From JAIYDQ01 sp034408855 (GTDB taxonomy: Bacteria > Planctomycetota > Planctomycetia > Pirellulales > Pirellulaceae), in the NCBI GenBank assembly GCA_034408855.1, contig JAWXCK010000106.1:1-32008 (forward strand): a stretch of 32,008 nucleotides of DNA, read 5' to 3'. Under the pieces are notes generated by a model that was given only the letters and a program-made list of their open reading frames with translations, was not told where the DNA came from and did not search any database. Positions 1 through 8,800 of the stretch are shown piece by piece. The translations under genes and the position numbers were made by a program. Each line of letters opens with the position of its first letter. Position 1 is the first letter of the stretch.

Positions 1-263
1 CAAAAATCCAATGCGAAACGGGTGTCCGTTGAAACTTCGGTTTTCTATTCGTAACGATAAATAGTTAATTTTGCCCCACAGATTCTGCGGAAGAGCCTTA
101 AGTTTATAGCGATCAGTAGTTGAGCCCGATTTCATTCGCCGTCCGTTCCGAGCTTATTTCCGACGTATGCGTCCGGCGTCCTAGTCGCGTAACATCCACC
201 GTGTGCAGCCTGATGACAGTATGAGCGGCTCGGCGCTAGCCGCCGGTTCGAATGTTTGAACAC
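1..263. other. Intergenic region, no gene seen
   Basis: No convincing reading frame occupies this stretch. It lies downstream of the minus-strand gene that ends at 264 and carries one REP-like repeat arm at 222-246. A plus-strand frame that opens with TTG at 256 runs antisense to that gene and resembles nothing. I see no clear intrinsic terminator. Confidence 0.6.
222..246 (+). repeat. REP-like repeat arm (GGCGCTAGCCG family)
   Basis: This 25-base segment contains the core CGGCGCTAGCCG and closely resembles the arms at 16217-16241 and 23122-23146, with a few mismatches at its 5' end. No matching inverted arm is visible nearby, so it is a lone or decayed copy. The family appears several times in this window (see 1380, 16217 and 23122), which argues for a dispersed mobile or REP-type sequence rather than chance. 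Confidence 0.6.
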
Positions 264-704
264 TCAAGGAAAACTTGGTGCATTCGGAACATGTGGCTCG
301 CTCCCAGGCTTAAATTCGTATGCGAAATTCGACGGGGAAATCGAGGTGCGAAAGAAGATTCGTCTTTTCATTAGGTATGCAGTCTTTACGGCGGCATCCG
401 CACCGTCTGGCACAGCAATTACGAAAAAAGCAGGTGTTCGCGTTGAAACGACTGCGTCTAAAACAATCGGTTTTGTCGCTCCGCAATCGTCAATCAACAC
501 ATCAATTCGATCGCCAATGTTGAAAGCAAGACATTCCTGGGTAGACGGAAGAATGACCTGTTCAAGGCCTTTGGGAAACACGTACGTTGCCGTTGAAGGG
601 AGCGTTACGCGTCGGTTCATCGATTTTGTAACGGTCTGAGACATCCATCCCAAGCTGAACGCGAAAATCAAGATCGTGAAGACAACTAGCGAACGATAAA
701 CCAT
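264..704 (-). CDS. CpaB/RcpC-like membrane-anchored protein, SAF-type domain
   Basis: The 146-residue product starts with a hydrophobic segment (MVYRSLVVFTILIFAFSLGW, residues 1-20), suggesting a signal anchor. The segment ECLAFNIGDRIDVLI, near residues 57-71, resembles the SAF-like 'GDRVDV' motif of CpaB/RcpC, the periplasmic Flp/Tad pilus assembly proteins, but the protein is much shorter than CpaB (usually about 250-300 aa) and no other tad genes are present. It lies 8 bases downstream of the minus-strand gene ending at 713, so the two are probably cotranscribed. Function is unknown; the CpaB link is a weak motif-level inference. The minus strand was preferred over the open plus-strand frame because of the membrane anchor and the operon spacing. 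Confidence 0.6.
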   Translation of the reverse strand: MVYRSLVVFTILIFAFSLGWMSQTVTKSMNRRVTLPSTATYVFPKGLEQVILPSTQECLAFNIGDRIDVLIDDCGATKPIVLDAVVSTRTPAFFVIAVPDGADAAVKTAYLMKRRIFFRTSISPSNFAYEFKPGSEPHVPNAPSFP

Positions 705-712
705 AAAGCCTT

Positions 713-1003
713 CTAAAACTTGCGATCGGGAAAATTTGTAGTTTCGAACGGGATTCTCAAAGCGTCTTCAACTGCTTTTTCACGAGTCTTCTGCTTTGCA
801 CGTTCAAACTCTTGAAGCTTCATGTCGTTCCGAATCCGTTTCTGTGCCTCAAATTCATCTCGGAACAAGGCTTGCTGCTTGATCGCGACGTCGCGATCTA
901 ACAAAAAAACGGAACGATCTAATCGATCTTTTGCGTCTCGACCAGCGAGAAACGCTGCAACGATGACGGGTAGAAGCAATAGGGAACGAAGATTGAACTG
1001 CAC
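713..1003 (-). CDS. Small signal-anchored coiled-coil protein
   Basis: This 96-residue protein opens with a hydrophobic stretch (MQFNLRSLLLLPVIVAAFLAG) of the 'F-L-R-x-LLL' type often seen at the start of planctomycete membrane proteins. The rest is highly charged (residues 23-85, rich in K, R, E and D) and probably a single amphipathic helix or coiled coil. It is followed after 8 bases by the CpaB-like gene, so the two form a likely two-gene operon. I do not recognise a family. A partner role at the membrane for the downstream protein is possible, but nothing in the sequence shows it. Confidence 0.6.
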   Translation of the reverse strand: MQFNLRSLLLLPVIVAAFLAGRDAKDRLDRSVFLLDRDVAIKQQALFRDEFEAQKRIRNDMKLQEFERAKQKTREKAVEDALRIPFETTNFPDRKF

Positions 1004-1090
1004 TTTTAGTTTGTTGAAAATGGTCTACCGACGCTCCAGGAGCGAGAGCGGAAAACTGACGCGATTAACAAGTCATGTAAGTTTACGTAC

Positions 1091-1303
1091 TTATTGCAAA
1101 ATTCGCGCACTGGATTCGCCATTCTCTGCTTCCTCGGCGTCATACATCGCGAACACCTGTTCGCCGGCGAAAGCAAGTTCGCCGTCAGAAATATCGCCCG
1201 CTACTTCTTCGGAAATGCGAGCAAGCTCGATCAGAACCGCGTGCCGTTCTTTTAAGGGCAAAGCGGAAAAAGCATTAATAAGATTATGTGCGGCATCGCT
1301 CAT
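1091..1303 (-). CDS. Small acidic antitoxin-like protein, no toxin partner
   Basis: The product is about 70 residues, acidic and probably helical. The pattern ALPLKERHAVLIELARI, then GDISDGELAFAGEQVFAMYDAEEAE, recalls small planctomycete proteins often placed before PemK/MazF or PIN toxins (family-level recollection, not verified). Two in-frame ATGs exist, at 1309 and 1303. The inner one was chosen because a GAGAG element lies 6 bases before it but directly abuts the outer one. Downstream on the same strand there is no toxin gene: the next frame starts at 1003 and is a membrane-anchored protein. It could be an orphan antitoxin or simply an uncharacterised small protein. Confidence 0.55.
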   Translation of the reverse strand: MSDAAHNLINAFSALPLKERHAVLIELARISEEVAGDISDGELAFAGEQVFAMYDAEEAENGESSARILQ

Positions 1304-1309
1304 GGTCAT

Positions 1310-1586
1310 CTCTCAGTTGTTCGTGAGACTTTAGATTAGGCGAAACACAGGATTTCGCAACATCCGCGTGTATTGAGAACCCGTGGCTATCGCCATCGAC
1401 TCACATTCGGCGGTTTTCATCATGCGTCGATGCGTACCAGGCCGAATTGCAATTACAAAAGATGAACGGCATAAAAGACTGTCGGAGGTGTCTTGTACAA
1501 ATGGTGGCTTTCTGTACACTTTGTTCTCTAGGTTTCAAAAGCATCGTGGGAGTTCTGGAAAATCAGTGATTTGACTGGGGGAAATC
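1310..1586. other. Divergent intergenic region before recQ
   Basis: This stretch of about 280 bases separates the antitoxin-like gene from recQ. It holds a REP-like arm on the minus strand (1380-1404). A weak promoter-like pair, TTGTAC at 1493-1498 and TACACT at 1515-1520 with a 16-base spacer, could serve recQ but matches consensus poorly (3/6 and 4/6). A purine-rich GGGGGAAAT stands just before the recQ ATG. Short open frames here on both strands look like by-products of the repeat and are not called. Confidence 0.45.
1380..1404 (-). repeat. REP-like repeat arm, diverged, minus orientation
   Basis: Read on the minus strand this segment begins GTGAGTCGATGG and continues CGATAGCCAC. It matches the 25-base arm at 16217 and 23122 at about 19 of 25 positions, including the GTGAG start and the TAGCC core. 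No second arm is evident. The match is clear enough to place it in the same family but not to define the element's ends. Confidence 0.45.
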
Positions 1587-3899
1587 ATGCAGGGATCGAC
1601 GGAATCTCAAACGCAAGCGGATTCTGTAAATGAACTTACCAGCGGGCCGATCGCAGGACGACTGAGTCGGGCGATGGCTCGCTATTGGGGCTATGAGTCG
1701 TTTCGACCACTCCAGCAGGAGGCGATGGAATGTGCCCTAAGCGCACAAGATAGCATGGTGATCCTTCCCACCGGCGGCGGCAAATCACTCTGCTTTCAGG
1801 TACCAGCACTTTGCCTTGAAGGTTTGACGGTCGTCGTATCGCCGCTGATCTCGTTGATGAAAGACCAAGTCGATGCGCTTCGCGAATGCGGCGTCGAAGC
1901 AGCTCAGTTGAATAGCTCGATGTCGGCAGCAGAAAAACGCGACATCGATCGCGCTATCACGGACGAAAAATTAAAACTTCTCTATGTTGCACCCGAGCGA
2001 TTAGCGACCGACGCGATGCTCAACTATTTAAAACGTTTCAAGATCGCGATGATTGCGATCGACGAGGCGCATTGCATCAGCGCATGGGGGCACGATTTTC
2101 GACCTGAATATCGAATGCTCGGAACGCTGAAAGATCACTTTCCAAACGTCGGTATTCATGCCTATACTGCAACGGCCTCGGTCAAAGTCCGTGAGGATAT
2201 CGCCCAACAACTTCGCCTTGAAAATCCGCGGTTGTTGGTCGGCTCTTTCGATCGGCCGAATTTGACGTATCGAGTCGTACCAGCCAAGAATCGATTTGGT
2301 CAGATCTGCGATTTTGTCCAATCGCGATCAGGAGAATCGGGAGTCGTTTATTGCATTTCACGAAAAGAGGTCGACAAAGTCGCGATGGGACTCAATGGGC
2401 TTGGCATACGGGCTGTCCCGTACCATGCGGGGCTCAGCGATCAAGAGCGCCGAGCCAATCAAGAGGCATTCTTACAAGATCGATGCGATGTGATTGTCGC
2501 TACGGTCGCTTTCGGAATGGGGATCGATAAACCGGATGTTCGCTTTGTTCTCCATGCCAGCGCTCCGAAGTCGCTCGAGCATTATCAGCAAGAAAGCGGT
2601 CGCGCGGGTCGCGATGGTTTGGAGGCGGATTGCACGCTCATCTACAGTCCCGGCGATATGGTTGTTTGGAGCAGGATGCTTGAATCGAGCTCCAATGGCG
2701 ACGCGCTTCAAGGGCAGCTTCGGTCGCTCGACACGATTCGCAACTATTGCACCGGGACACTCTGTCGCCATCGTTCCTTGGTGCAATACTTTGGCCAGGA
2801 CCTTCAGTCGGAGCATTGCGGAGCCTGCGATGTCTGCTTGGAGGAAATCGAATTGGTCGAAGACCCACTTCGCATTTCGCAGATGGTCTTATCGTGTGTC
2901 GTTCGGTTGAACCAACGCTACGGAGTCGACTATACAGCGAAAGTTTTAATTGGCTCCAAAGAATCGAGGATCGAGGAGCTCAAACACTCGTCATTGAGCA
3001 CCTATGGCCTCCTCCAAGAATATGCGATCGGGACGGTTAAAGCTTGGATCGACCAACTGATCTCTCAAGGATACATGGTTCGCTCGCAGGATAACTATGC
3101 AACCTTGTCGCTTACTCCAAGCGGCCGATTGCTGTTAAAAGGAAGCGCGCAACCGAAACTCACAAGGCCAGACGAAGCGGCGACATCAACGACGCCTCGA
3201 AAATCGAAGGCTGCTTCGGACGATTGGGAAGGTGTCGATCGAGGGCTATTCGAATGCCTAAAAGCCGTTCGAAGCAGAGTTGCCAGTGAACGATCGGTTC
3301 CGGCATTCGTCATTTTTGGAGACGCAACCTTGCGAGAGATAGCGAGAAGACGCCCAAGTTCGCTTCAAACGTTTTCAACCATCTCAGGCGTTGGTGCGAA
3401 GAAACTAGAAGACCTTGGACAAGTTTTTTTGGATGCAACAACTGCGTATTGTACCGACAAGAATCTAACGACCGACGTTGAACTGCAAAGCCCCGCTTCG
3501 AACGGAAAAAGTGCTTCGGCACGGCCGACGAATAAGCCAACGGGACCGATCGCCGCATCTATCGGCTGTTTCCCGCTTTGGACTCGTGGAGCATCGATCG
3601 AAGAAGTTTGTTCGAGTACTCAACGAGCTAGATCAACGGTGATGGGATACCTGAACGATTACTTGCAGCATGCCCAGGTTGTTGACGCATCGCCGTGGGT
3701 ATCGGCAGAAGAGATCGTTGAGATCGAAAAAGCGATTGAAGCGACCGGTGTGACGGACCGGCTACGTCCACTGTTCGATCACACGGAAGGAAAGATCCAT
3801 TACGATTCGTTGCGCGTCGTATTAAGCTGCTATCGCAATCGGCAAGTACAGACGACGACAAACTCGCAAAATTGCGCAGACGCCAAGTCGATCGGTTGA
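1587..3899 (+). CDS. recQ: ATP-dependent DNA helicase RecQ
   Basis: This is a superfamily 2 3'-5' helicase acting in recombinational repair and fork restart. Visible motifs are Walker A PTGGGKS (61-67), motif II DEAH (159-162) followed by the RecQ aromatic-rich loop ISAWGHDFRPEY, the motif VI region QQESGRAGRDG (334-344), and a zinc-binding set with C393, C411, C414 and C417. A winged-helix region follows. An HRDC-like domain lies near residues 545-640 (FSTISGVGAKKLEDLG), and the C-terminal part (about 675-750) looks like the HTH domain appended to many bacterial RecQs. At 770 residues it is longer than E. coli RecQ (about 610), explained by this tail. The ATG follows a GGGGGA element. It is convergent with the sulfatase gene and appears monocistronic. 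Confidence 0.95.
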   Translation: MQGSTESQTQADSVNELTSGPIAGRLSRAMARYWGYESFRPLQQEAMECALSAQDSMVILPTGGGKSLCFQVPALCLEGLTVVVSPLISLMKDQVDALRECGVEAAQLNSSMSAAEKRDIDRAITDEKLKLLYVAPERLATDAMLNYLKRFKIAMIAIDEAHCISAWGHDFRPEYRMLGTLKDHFPNVGIHAYTATASVKVREDIAQQLRLENPRLLVGSFDRPNLTYRVVPAKNRFGQICDFVQSRSGESGVVYCISRKEVDKVAMGLNGLGIRAVPYHAGLSDQERRANQEAFLQDRCDVIVATVAFGMGIDKPDVRFVLHASAPKSLEHYQQESGRAGRDGLEADCTLIYSPGDMVVWSRMLESSSNGDALQGQLRSLDTIRNYCTGTLCRHRSLVQYFGQDLQSEHCGACDVCLEEIELVEDPLRISQMVLSCVVRLNQRYGVDYTAKVLIGSKESRIEELKHSSLSTYGLLQEYAIGTVKAWIDQLISQGYMVRSQDNYATLSLTPSGRLLLKGSAQPKLTRPDEAATSTTPRKSKAASDDWEGVDRGLFECLKAVRSRVASERSVPAFVIFGDATLREIARRRPSSLQTFSTISGVGAKKLEDLGQVFLDATTAYCTDKNLTTDVELQSPASNGKSASARPTNKPTGPIAASIGCFPLWTRGASIEEVCSSTQRARSTVMGYLNDYLQHAQVVDASPWVSAEEIVEIEKAIEATGVTDRLRPLFDHTEGKIHYDSLRVVLSCYRNRQVQTTTNSQNCADAKSIG

Positions 3900-3904
3900 G
3901 CTCT

Positions 3905-3953
3905 CGTTCCCAGCCTCTGGCTGGGAACGCACTGGTCCCGAGGCTCTGCCTCG
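3905..3953. repeat. Double-hairpin intergenic repeat between convergent genes
   Basis: Two adjacent hairpins are visible: an 11-base stem CGTTCCCAGCC with loop TCT (3905-3929), then CGAGGC with loop TCT (3939-3953). This 'GTTCCCAG...CTGGGAAC' plus 'GAGGCTCTGCCTC' arrangement resembles a REP-type intergenic repeat I recall from various bacterial genomes. Lying between the convergent recQ and sulfatase stops, it may also act as a bidirectional transcription barrier, but it lacks a T-run. Confidence 0.7.
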
Positions 3954-3994
3954 TTCTACATCGCAGTCAACAAGTGCATCGGCATATAAAACAT

Positions 3995-5395
3995 TCAATC
4001 CTTGGGAGCGCTGCGCATCATTTCGTCGTACCAGTTTTTTAATCGCGTTACGACTTCCGGATTCGCGTTCGCAACGTCAAGCTGTTCGGTTGGATCGGAC
4101 TGCAAATCAAAGAGTTGCATCGGCTTAGATTCATCGCCCGTTTCAATGCCAGGATGACTGTCGGGCTGGTACTGTTCGTAGGGTGCGAGAATCGTCACAC
4201 CATCAGGGCCACGTTCGTCAATCCAACGCTCACCTGGTTTTCCTAAAGTTGCGAGCCCGCGACTTGGAGCAAGCACATGTAATTTCCAGCGTTCATCACG
4301 GACAACGGCGAGTTGCTTACCTCTTTGCCCTAGCGTCGCGACGTGAGAGCTTTTGGCATCAGAGATCAGCATCGGAAGCAGGTCACGACCGTCAATGATT
4401 CGATCGCTCGGTTCGGCAATGCCAGCGATTTTCAAAACCGTCGAAAACAGATCCATCATCACGGCTGGCTGAGAACTAACGTGTCCAGCCGGAATTTTAC
4501 CGGGCCAGCGCGCAAGGCACGGAACTCGGTAACCACCCTCGTAAGTACTGCCTTTCATACCGCGCAGTCCGCCCGTGCTGCCACCAAACATCGCGCCATT
4601 GTCGCTGGAGAACACAACAAAGGTCTTTTCATCGATGCCGAGCGATTTGAGTTCCGCCAACAATTCCCCGATTCCGGCATCGAGATCCATGAGCACATCT
4701 CCATACAGGCCAGCCCCGCTCTTTTTGTAATAATCTTCGGTCGTCGCAAGCGGTTTGTGCGGCATCACGTGCGCCAAGTAAAGAAAAAACGGCGTCGATC
4801 GATTGCGTTGGATGAAGTCGATTGCACGTGCGGTATAACGTCGAGTCAACGATGCTTGCACTACTGGATACTCGACGGCGCGTGTGCCTTCGATGAGTTC
4901 TACAGGGCGCATATCGTTACTATAGAGGATGCCAAGGTATTCATCAAAACCACGACCCGTCGGCATCTGTTCGGGTAGTTTATGACCCAGATGCCATTTG
5001 CCGACCATGCCGGTTGCATACCCATTTTGTTTGAACAACTGAGCCAACGTGATTTCGCCTGCGGGCAAGGCCAGCGCATCAGCAACTGGGCCTCCATCAG
5101 GCGCTGGATTGCCGTTCATACCGCAGCGGAAAGGATAGCGACCGGTCAATAACGATGCTCGAGTCGGAGCGCAAAAAGGCATCGGGGTATCGAAGCTAGT
5201 GAGCCGTGCCCCTTCAGCAGCCATTCGGTCGAGATGGGGCGTCTTGAATTTTGGATGGCCGTAACAACTTAGATCGCCAAAGCCAAGATCGTCGGCCAGA
5301 ATTACGACGACATTGGGACGGTCCGCCGCCAGTGCGACATGCGCCCAAAAAATTGCGACTGCGAAGTACGTTAACTGACGAAGGACCGCATTCAT
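3995..5395 (-). CDS. Secreted arylsulfatase (sulfatase family, Cys-type)
   Basis: The enzyme hydrolyses sulfate esters, probably of polysaccharides or glycosaminoglycan-like substrates, outside the cytoplasm. Counting from the ATG at 5395, a signal peptide covers residues 1-23 (ending AHVALA). Metal-binding DD lies at 35-36 (ILADDLGFGD), and the formylglycine motif CAPTR has its modifiable Cys at residue 75, followed by ASLLTGR. The later segments KWHLGH and SSDNGAMFGGSTGGLRGMKGSTYEGG (cited by key residues only) are typical of GALNS/arylsulfatase A-like enzymes. The 466-residue length fits the family. An upstream ATG at 5440 is possible, but GGGG sits 7 bases before the inner ATG and that start gives a clean signal peptide. 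No maturase or carbohydrate gene lies beside it. Confidence 0.93.
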   Translation of the reverse strand: MNAVLRQLTYFAVAIFWAHVALAADRPNVVVILADDLGFGDLSCYGHPKFKTPHLDRMAAEGARLTSFDTPMPFCAPTRASLLTGRYPFRCGMNGNPAPDGGPVADALALPAGEITLAQLFKQNGYATGMVGKWHLGHKLPEQMPTGRGFDEYLGILYSNDMRPVELIEGTRAVEYPVVQASLTRRYTARAIDFIQRNRSTPFFLYLAHVMPHKPLATTEDYYKKSGAGLYGDVLMDLDAGIGELLAELKSLGIDEKTFVVFSSDNGAMFGGSTGGLRGMKGSTYEGGYRVPCLARWPGKIPAGHVSSQPAVMMDLFSTVLKIAGIAEPSDRIIDGRDLLPMLISDAKSSHVATLGQRGKQLAVVRDERWKLHVLAPSRGLATLGKPGERWIDERGPDGVTILAPYEQYQPDSHPGIETGDESKPMQLFDLQSDPTEQLDVANANPEVVTRLKNWYDEMMRSAPKD

Positions 5396-5853
5396 TGAAT
5401 TACCCCAATAAAATATCGTGAACAACCTTTTCAAAAACATCCGTTAAACGCACCATATGCTAAGCCACTTTTCATGCCACCGCCAGCGAACCGTTAAGAA
5501 AAGCACAATCCATGTTGAACACGACCTTTCGTGCCATCGACGCTAGGCGTACGACCGAATTCGGTCACCTTTTCGTCAGAGGCAAACGGCAAACCGGATG
5601 AATCGCTGTCGGGAACTCATTCCTATGCCAAGAATCGTCTTGAACTTTATTGCAGATTTCAATGTTAGCGGCATTGGAAGCTAGCCTTCCGTTTGAGCCG
5701 AACCGGAAGGCTCGCGCCGTTCCGCTAAATCCATAATGCATTTTTGAACGACTCCATACCATCGAGCACTGAGTCGGAAGGAATTGTATCCGAATTCTCT
5801 AGTCACAACGATTTTCCGTCTTCTGCGTCTTGCAAGATAAGTACTTACTCCCA
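5396..5853. other. Intergenic region with a hairpin repeat
   Basis: This roughly 460-base stretch lies between the start of the sulfatase gene and the end of the MscK-like gene, so it must contain the sulfatase promoter. A long imperfect hairpin repeat occupies 5665-5728. I found no supported gene; the one open minus-strand frame here (5565-5762) crosses the hairpin and has no recognisable character. Confidence 0.6.
5665..5728. repeat. Imperfect inverted repeat element, REP/MITE-like
   Basis: The 64-base element is bounded by a perfect inverted pair, TTAGCGG (5665-5671) and CCGCTAA (5722-5728). Inside, GCTAGCCTTCCGTTT pairs with AACCGGAAGGCTCGC at 13 of 15 positions around the loop GAGCCG. 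The core GCTAGCC recalls the repeat arms at 222, 16217 and 23122, so it may be a related subfamily. The two-storey hairpin is too long and too regular for chance. Confidence 0.65.
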
Positions 5854-8800
5854 CTAACTGTCGCGTTGTGGCCGATTCAGTAGCGATGCCGATAATGCTT
5901 CTGGGAGCGAGCGGACGTGAAGATCGCGTTGTGGAAAGGCGATTTCAATTCCGGCTTCGGTAAATTGACGATGGATTTGCACGTAGAGATCGTGTCGATT
6001 TTGAATACGCGTTTCAAGCTTGTCTAAAAAGATTCTTGCTTTGATGTTGATTGTGCTGTCAGCGAATGCATCAAAGTGCGCGACGGGGGCTGGGTCGGTC
6101 ATGACATTCGGGTGCTCTTTGCAGATTTTCTGAATGATAGAACAGGCAACTTCGGGATCCGATTTATAAGCGATGCCAACGGTGAGAATTAATCGATTGG
6201 TTGAATCGGTGAGCGTCCAGTTCAGCAGACGGCCGGTGATCAGATCCTTGTTAGGAACTACCAGCTCTTGTCGATCCCAGTTGGTAATCGTAGTGGCTCG
6301 CATTCGAATACGAGAAACCGTCCCGGTGGTTTCGCCCATGGTAATCACATCGCCGACTCGAATGGGTTGTTCAAAAAGCAAAATCAACCCCGATACGAAA
6401 TTGGCGAATATCTCTTGAAGTCCGAAGCCTAAACCGACGCCCAAAGCGGCAACAAGCCATTGAATACTCGCCCACCGTACGCCGATACTATTAAAAGTAA
6501 GCACGATACCGAGCATCACAATTGCATAACGCGACAAGGTCGAGATGGCATACCGGACGGAATCTTGAAAGGGCAATTGCTGCAGGAGGGCAATTTCGAG
6601 TAGGCCAGGTAGATTTCTTGCGCCGACGAACGTCAAGACGACGATAGGAATTGCCCAAACCAAATTAGCGAGAGTAAACGGGGTCTTTTCGTTGGGCGTT
6701 GCGCCATCAACCGTCCAGAGTGTTACGGAATCCAACACATTGACGGCTGGTAGTACACCGGACCAAATGTACGCAACGGCTAAAAATGCGATGACAACGA
6801 GAACGCTTACTGACAAACGCAACGTTTGGACATTGATCTCGGCGAGATCGACCGAATTGTCGATACGAATGCGTTCTCGATCCCCCGTCTCGACACTCAT
6901 GATTGAATTCGCGATCGTATTGCCTACCAAAGGCATGCTAACATCGCGCTGTTGGGCTTCTTCTAAACGTTGTCGAGCTTGTTCGGTCATGATGCGTCGA
7001 CGACTGAGGAGAGCCCAACGCTTTACGAGCTCGAAAAGCAAAAACAGACCAATCATCGTCATGATGGTGGTATGCCAAAGCATCGACAAACGAAGTGCCG
7101 TATAGTGATAGCCGCTCAAACTATTGAAGCAGAGGAGCAGCGGTCCGGCTGTAAATCCAAAAATCCAAACATATCGAAGTCTATCCGCCCAACCACCTGG
7201 ATTGTTCGCGAGGTATTGCGTGAAAACTCCTCGGCTCGGTCGCAAAACAGTGAACATGAAAAGCGAGCAGAGCAGCATCAGAACAGCGAAGCAAAGACGG
7301 CCCAAAGAATGTTCGTAGCGATTTTCGCCAAAATTAAACAGCATCGCGCACACCGCAGCGGATGGAACACCGAGATCGATAAGCCATCGAAGGTTTCCTC
7401 GGATGAGCGAGGCTGTACTCCTTGGCCAACCAAAGTGCTTGTCGGCTAAACCGCCGGTACGACAGACTTGTCGAATTACCTCCAAGGGGAAAAAATATCT
7501 CGCGGCAACCATCAGTCCCAAGCCAAGTGAAGCGGTGAAAGACTGTGGCGCATCGGCATGTTGTAGGCCAAAGCCGATAAAGAGCATCAAGGCCGGCCAA
7601 GGCGCACTGAGCAGCAGGCAAAGAAAGACCGACTTTAAAGTTGGACTAAAATTCGTCATCGTTGATCGATTGGCTTGTTCTCCAAAGAGCGTCATGGTCC
7701 GTCGCAATTTGCTGTGATTAAAGACAAGCAATCCCCAGAACAAGCAAAACAGAACTGGCTGCCATAGTTTGCGCTGAATCGAGGCGACTAAATCCAATCC
7801 CGTATTGCGCCATTTTGCGAAGTCGAAGAAAAATTGAACGGACGGCCAAAGTTGCTCTACGTCCACCATACTGATCGGTTTGGCTGAACGAATCCAAAGG
7901 ATATGTTGGTCGATAAAGCCGCGATAGCGATCGGCCAAACGTATCGTCGACTGCTTGGATTCAGAAAGTGCATTCAGATTGTCTGAGAAATTTTTGGCAT
8001 CGAGGATATAGCTGTCGACGAGTTCACGTTCAGCGGACAGCAATTGATCGGCATACTGCAATAAGCCCGGTGTCGAATAAAACTCCGCCTCGGGATCGCT
8101 GATATCGACGTGCCCCATCGCATCTAACTGTTCAATCGAGTTTTGACTTTTCCAGTCTTCTAATTCGATAATCAACGTTTCGGTCTGTTGCATGAGATCG
8201 AGATGGTCATTCAACTGAGCCTTTAGTTTCCCGTCGTCGGGTAGCTCTGTTCGATGACGGCGAAGTAACAATCCATTCCAACTATTGATTCCACCAAAAG
8301 CCTGCTCTCGATTGGACTGACTGCGTTCGGTCATAATCTTAAATCGCTCTTCGAGAGCCTTATACTTGGAGATGGATTGTTCCATGTCGAGTTTGATCGA
8401 GGTGTTGCGCTTTGCCAACTCGAGCCAATCATTGGCTCGCTTTACCAAGCGATCCGATGAAGTTTTAAGTTTCGCAGGAGCGGATGCGGCTAGGCTTTCG
8501 GCTTTTTTCTTGTCTTCTTCTATCTTGATTTCACGACGTTTATTGAGCTCGTCATTGATTTCGTTGACCACCGATTGGTAGTGACGCTCATCGGCTAAGT
8601 AAAGGTCTTTCCGTAAAGGCAATAGCTCGGCTTCGGCTTCGTAGAGTCTTAGTTCTTGTTCACGCTTTCGAATCTTTTCTGCGGCAGCATCGATCTGAAT
8701 TTGCAAGAATTGCTTGTCTACCTCGCGCAGTCGGATGTCTTTTGGTTCAGCCGTGACGGCCGACGCGGAAGCGGCAAGTTTTTCGTTTAATTCAAGCAAT

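Noticed and set aside
822..1334. Open plus-strand frame of 170 codons
   Set aside because: It runs antisense across two minus-strand small genes, has a very Ser/Arg-rich composition and shows no domain or start signal.
1331..1574. Short open frames on both strands upstream of recQ
   Set aside because: They overlap each other across the REP-like arm at 1380 and have no recognisable protein features.
4343..4978. Plus-strand frame of 211 codons
   Set aside because: It lies entirely antisense to the well-supported sulfatase gene and has Arg/His-rich shadow composition.
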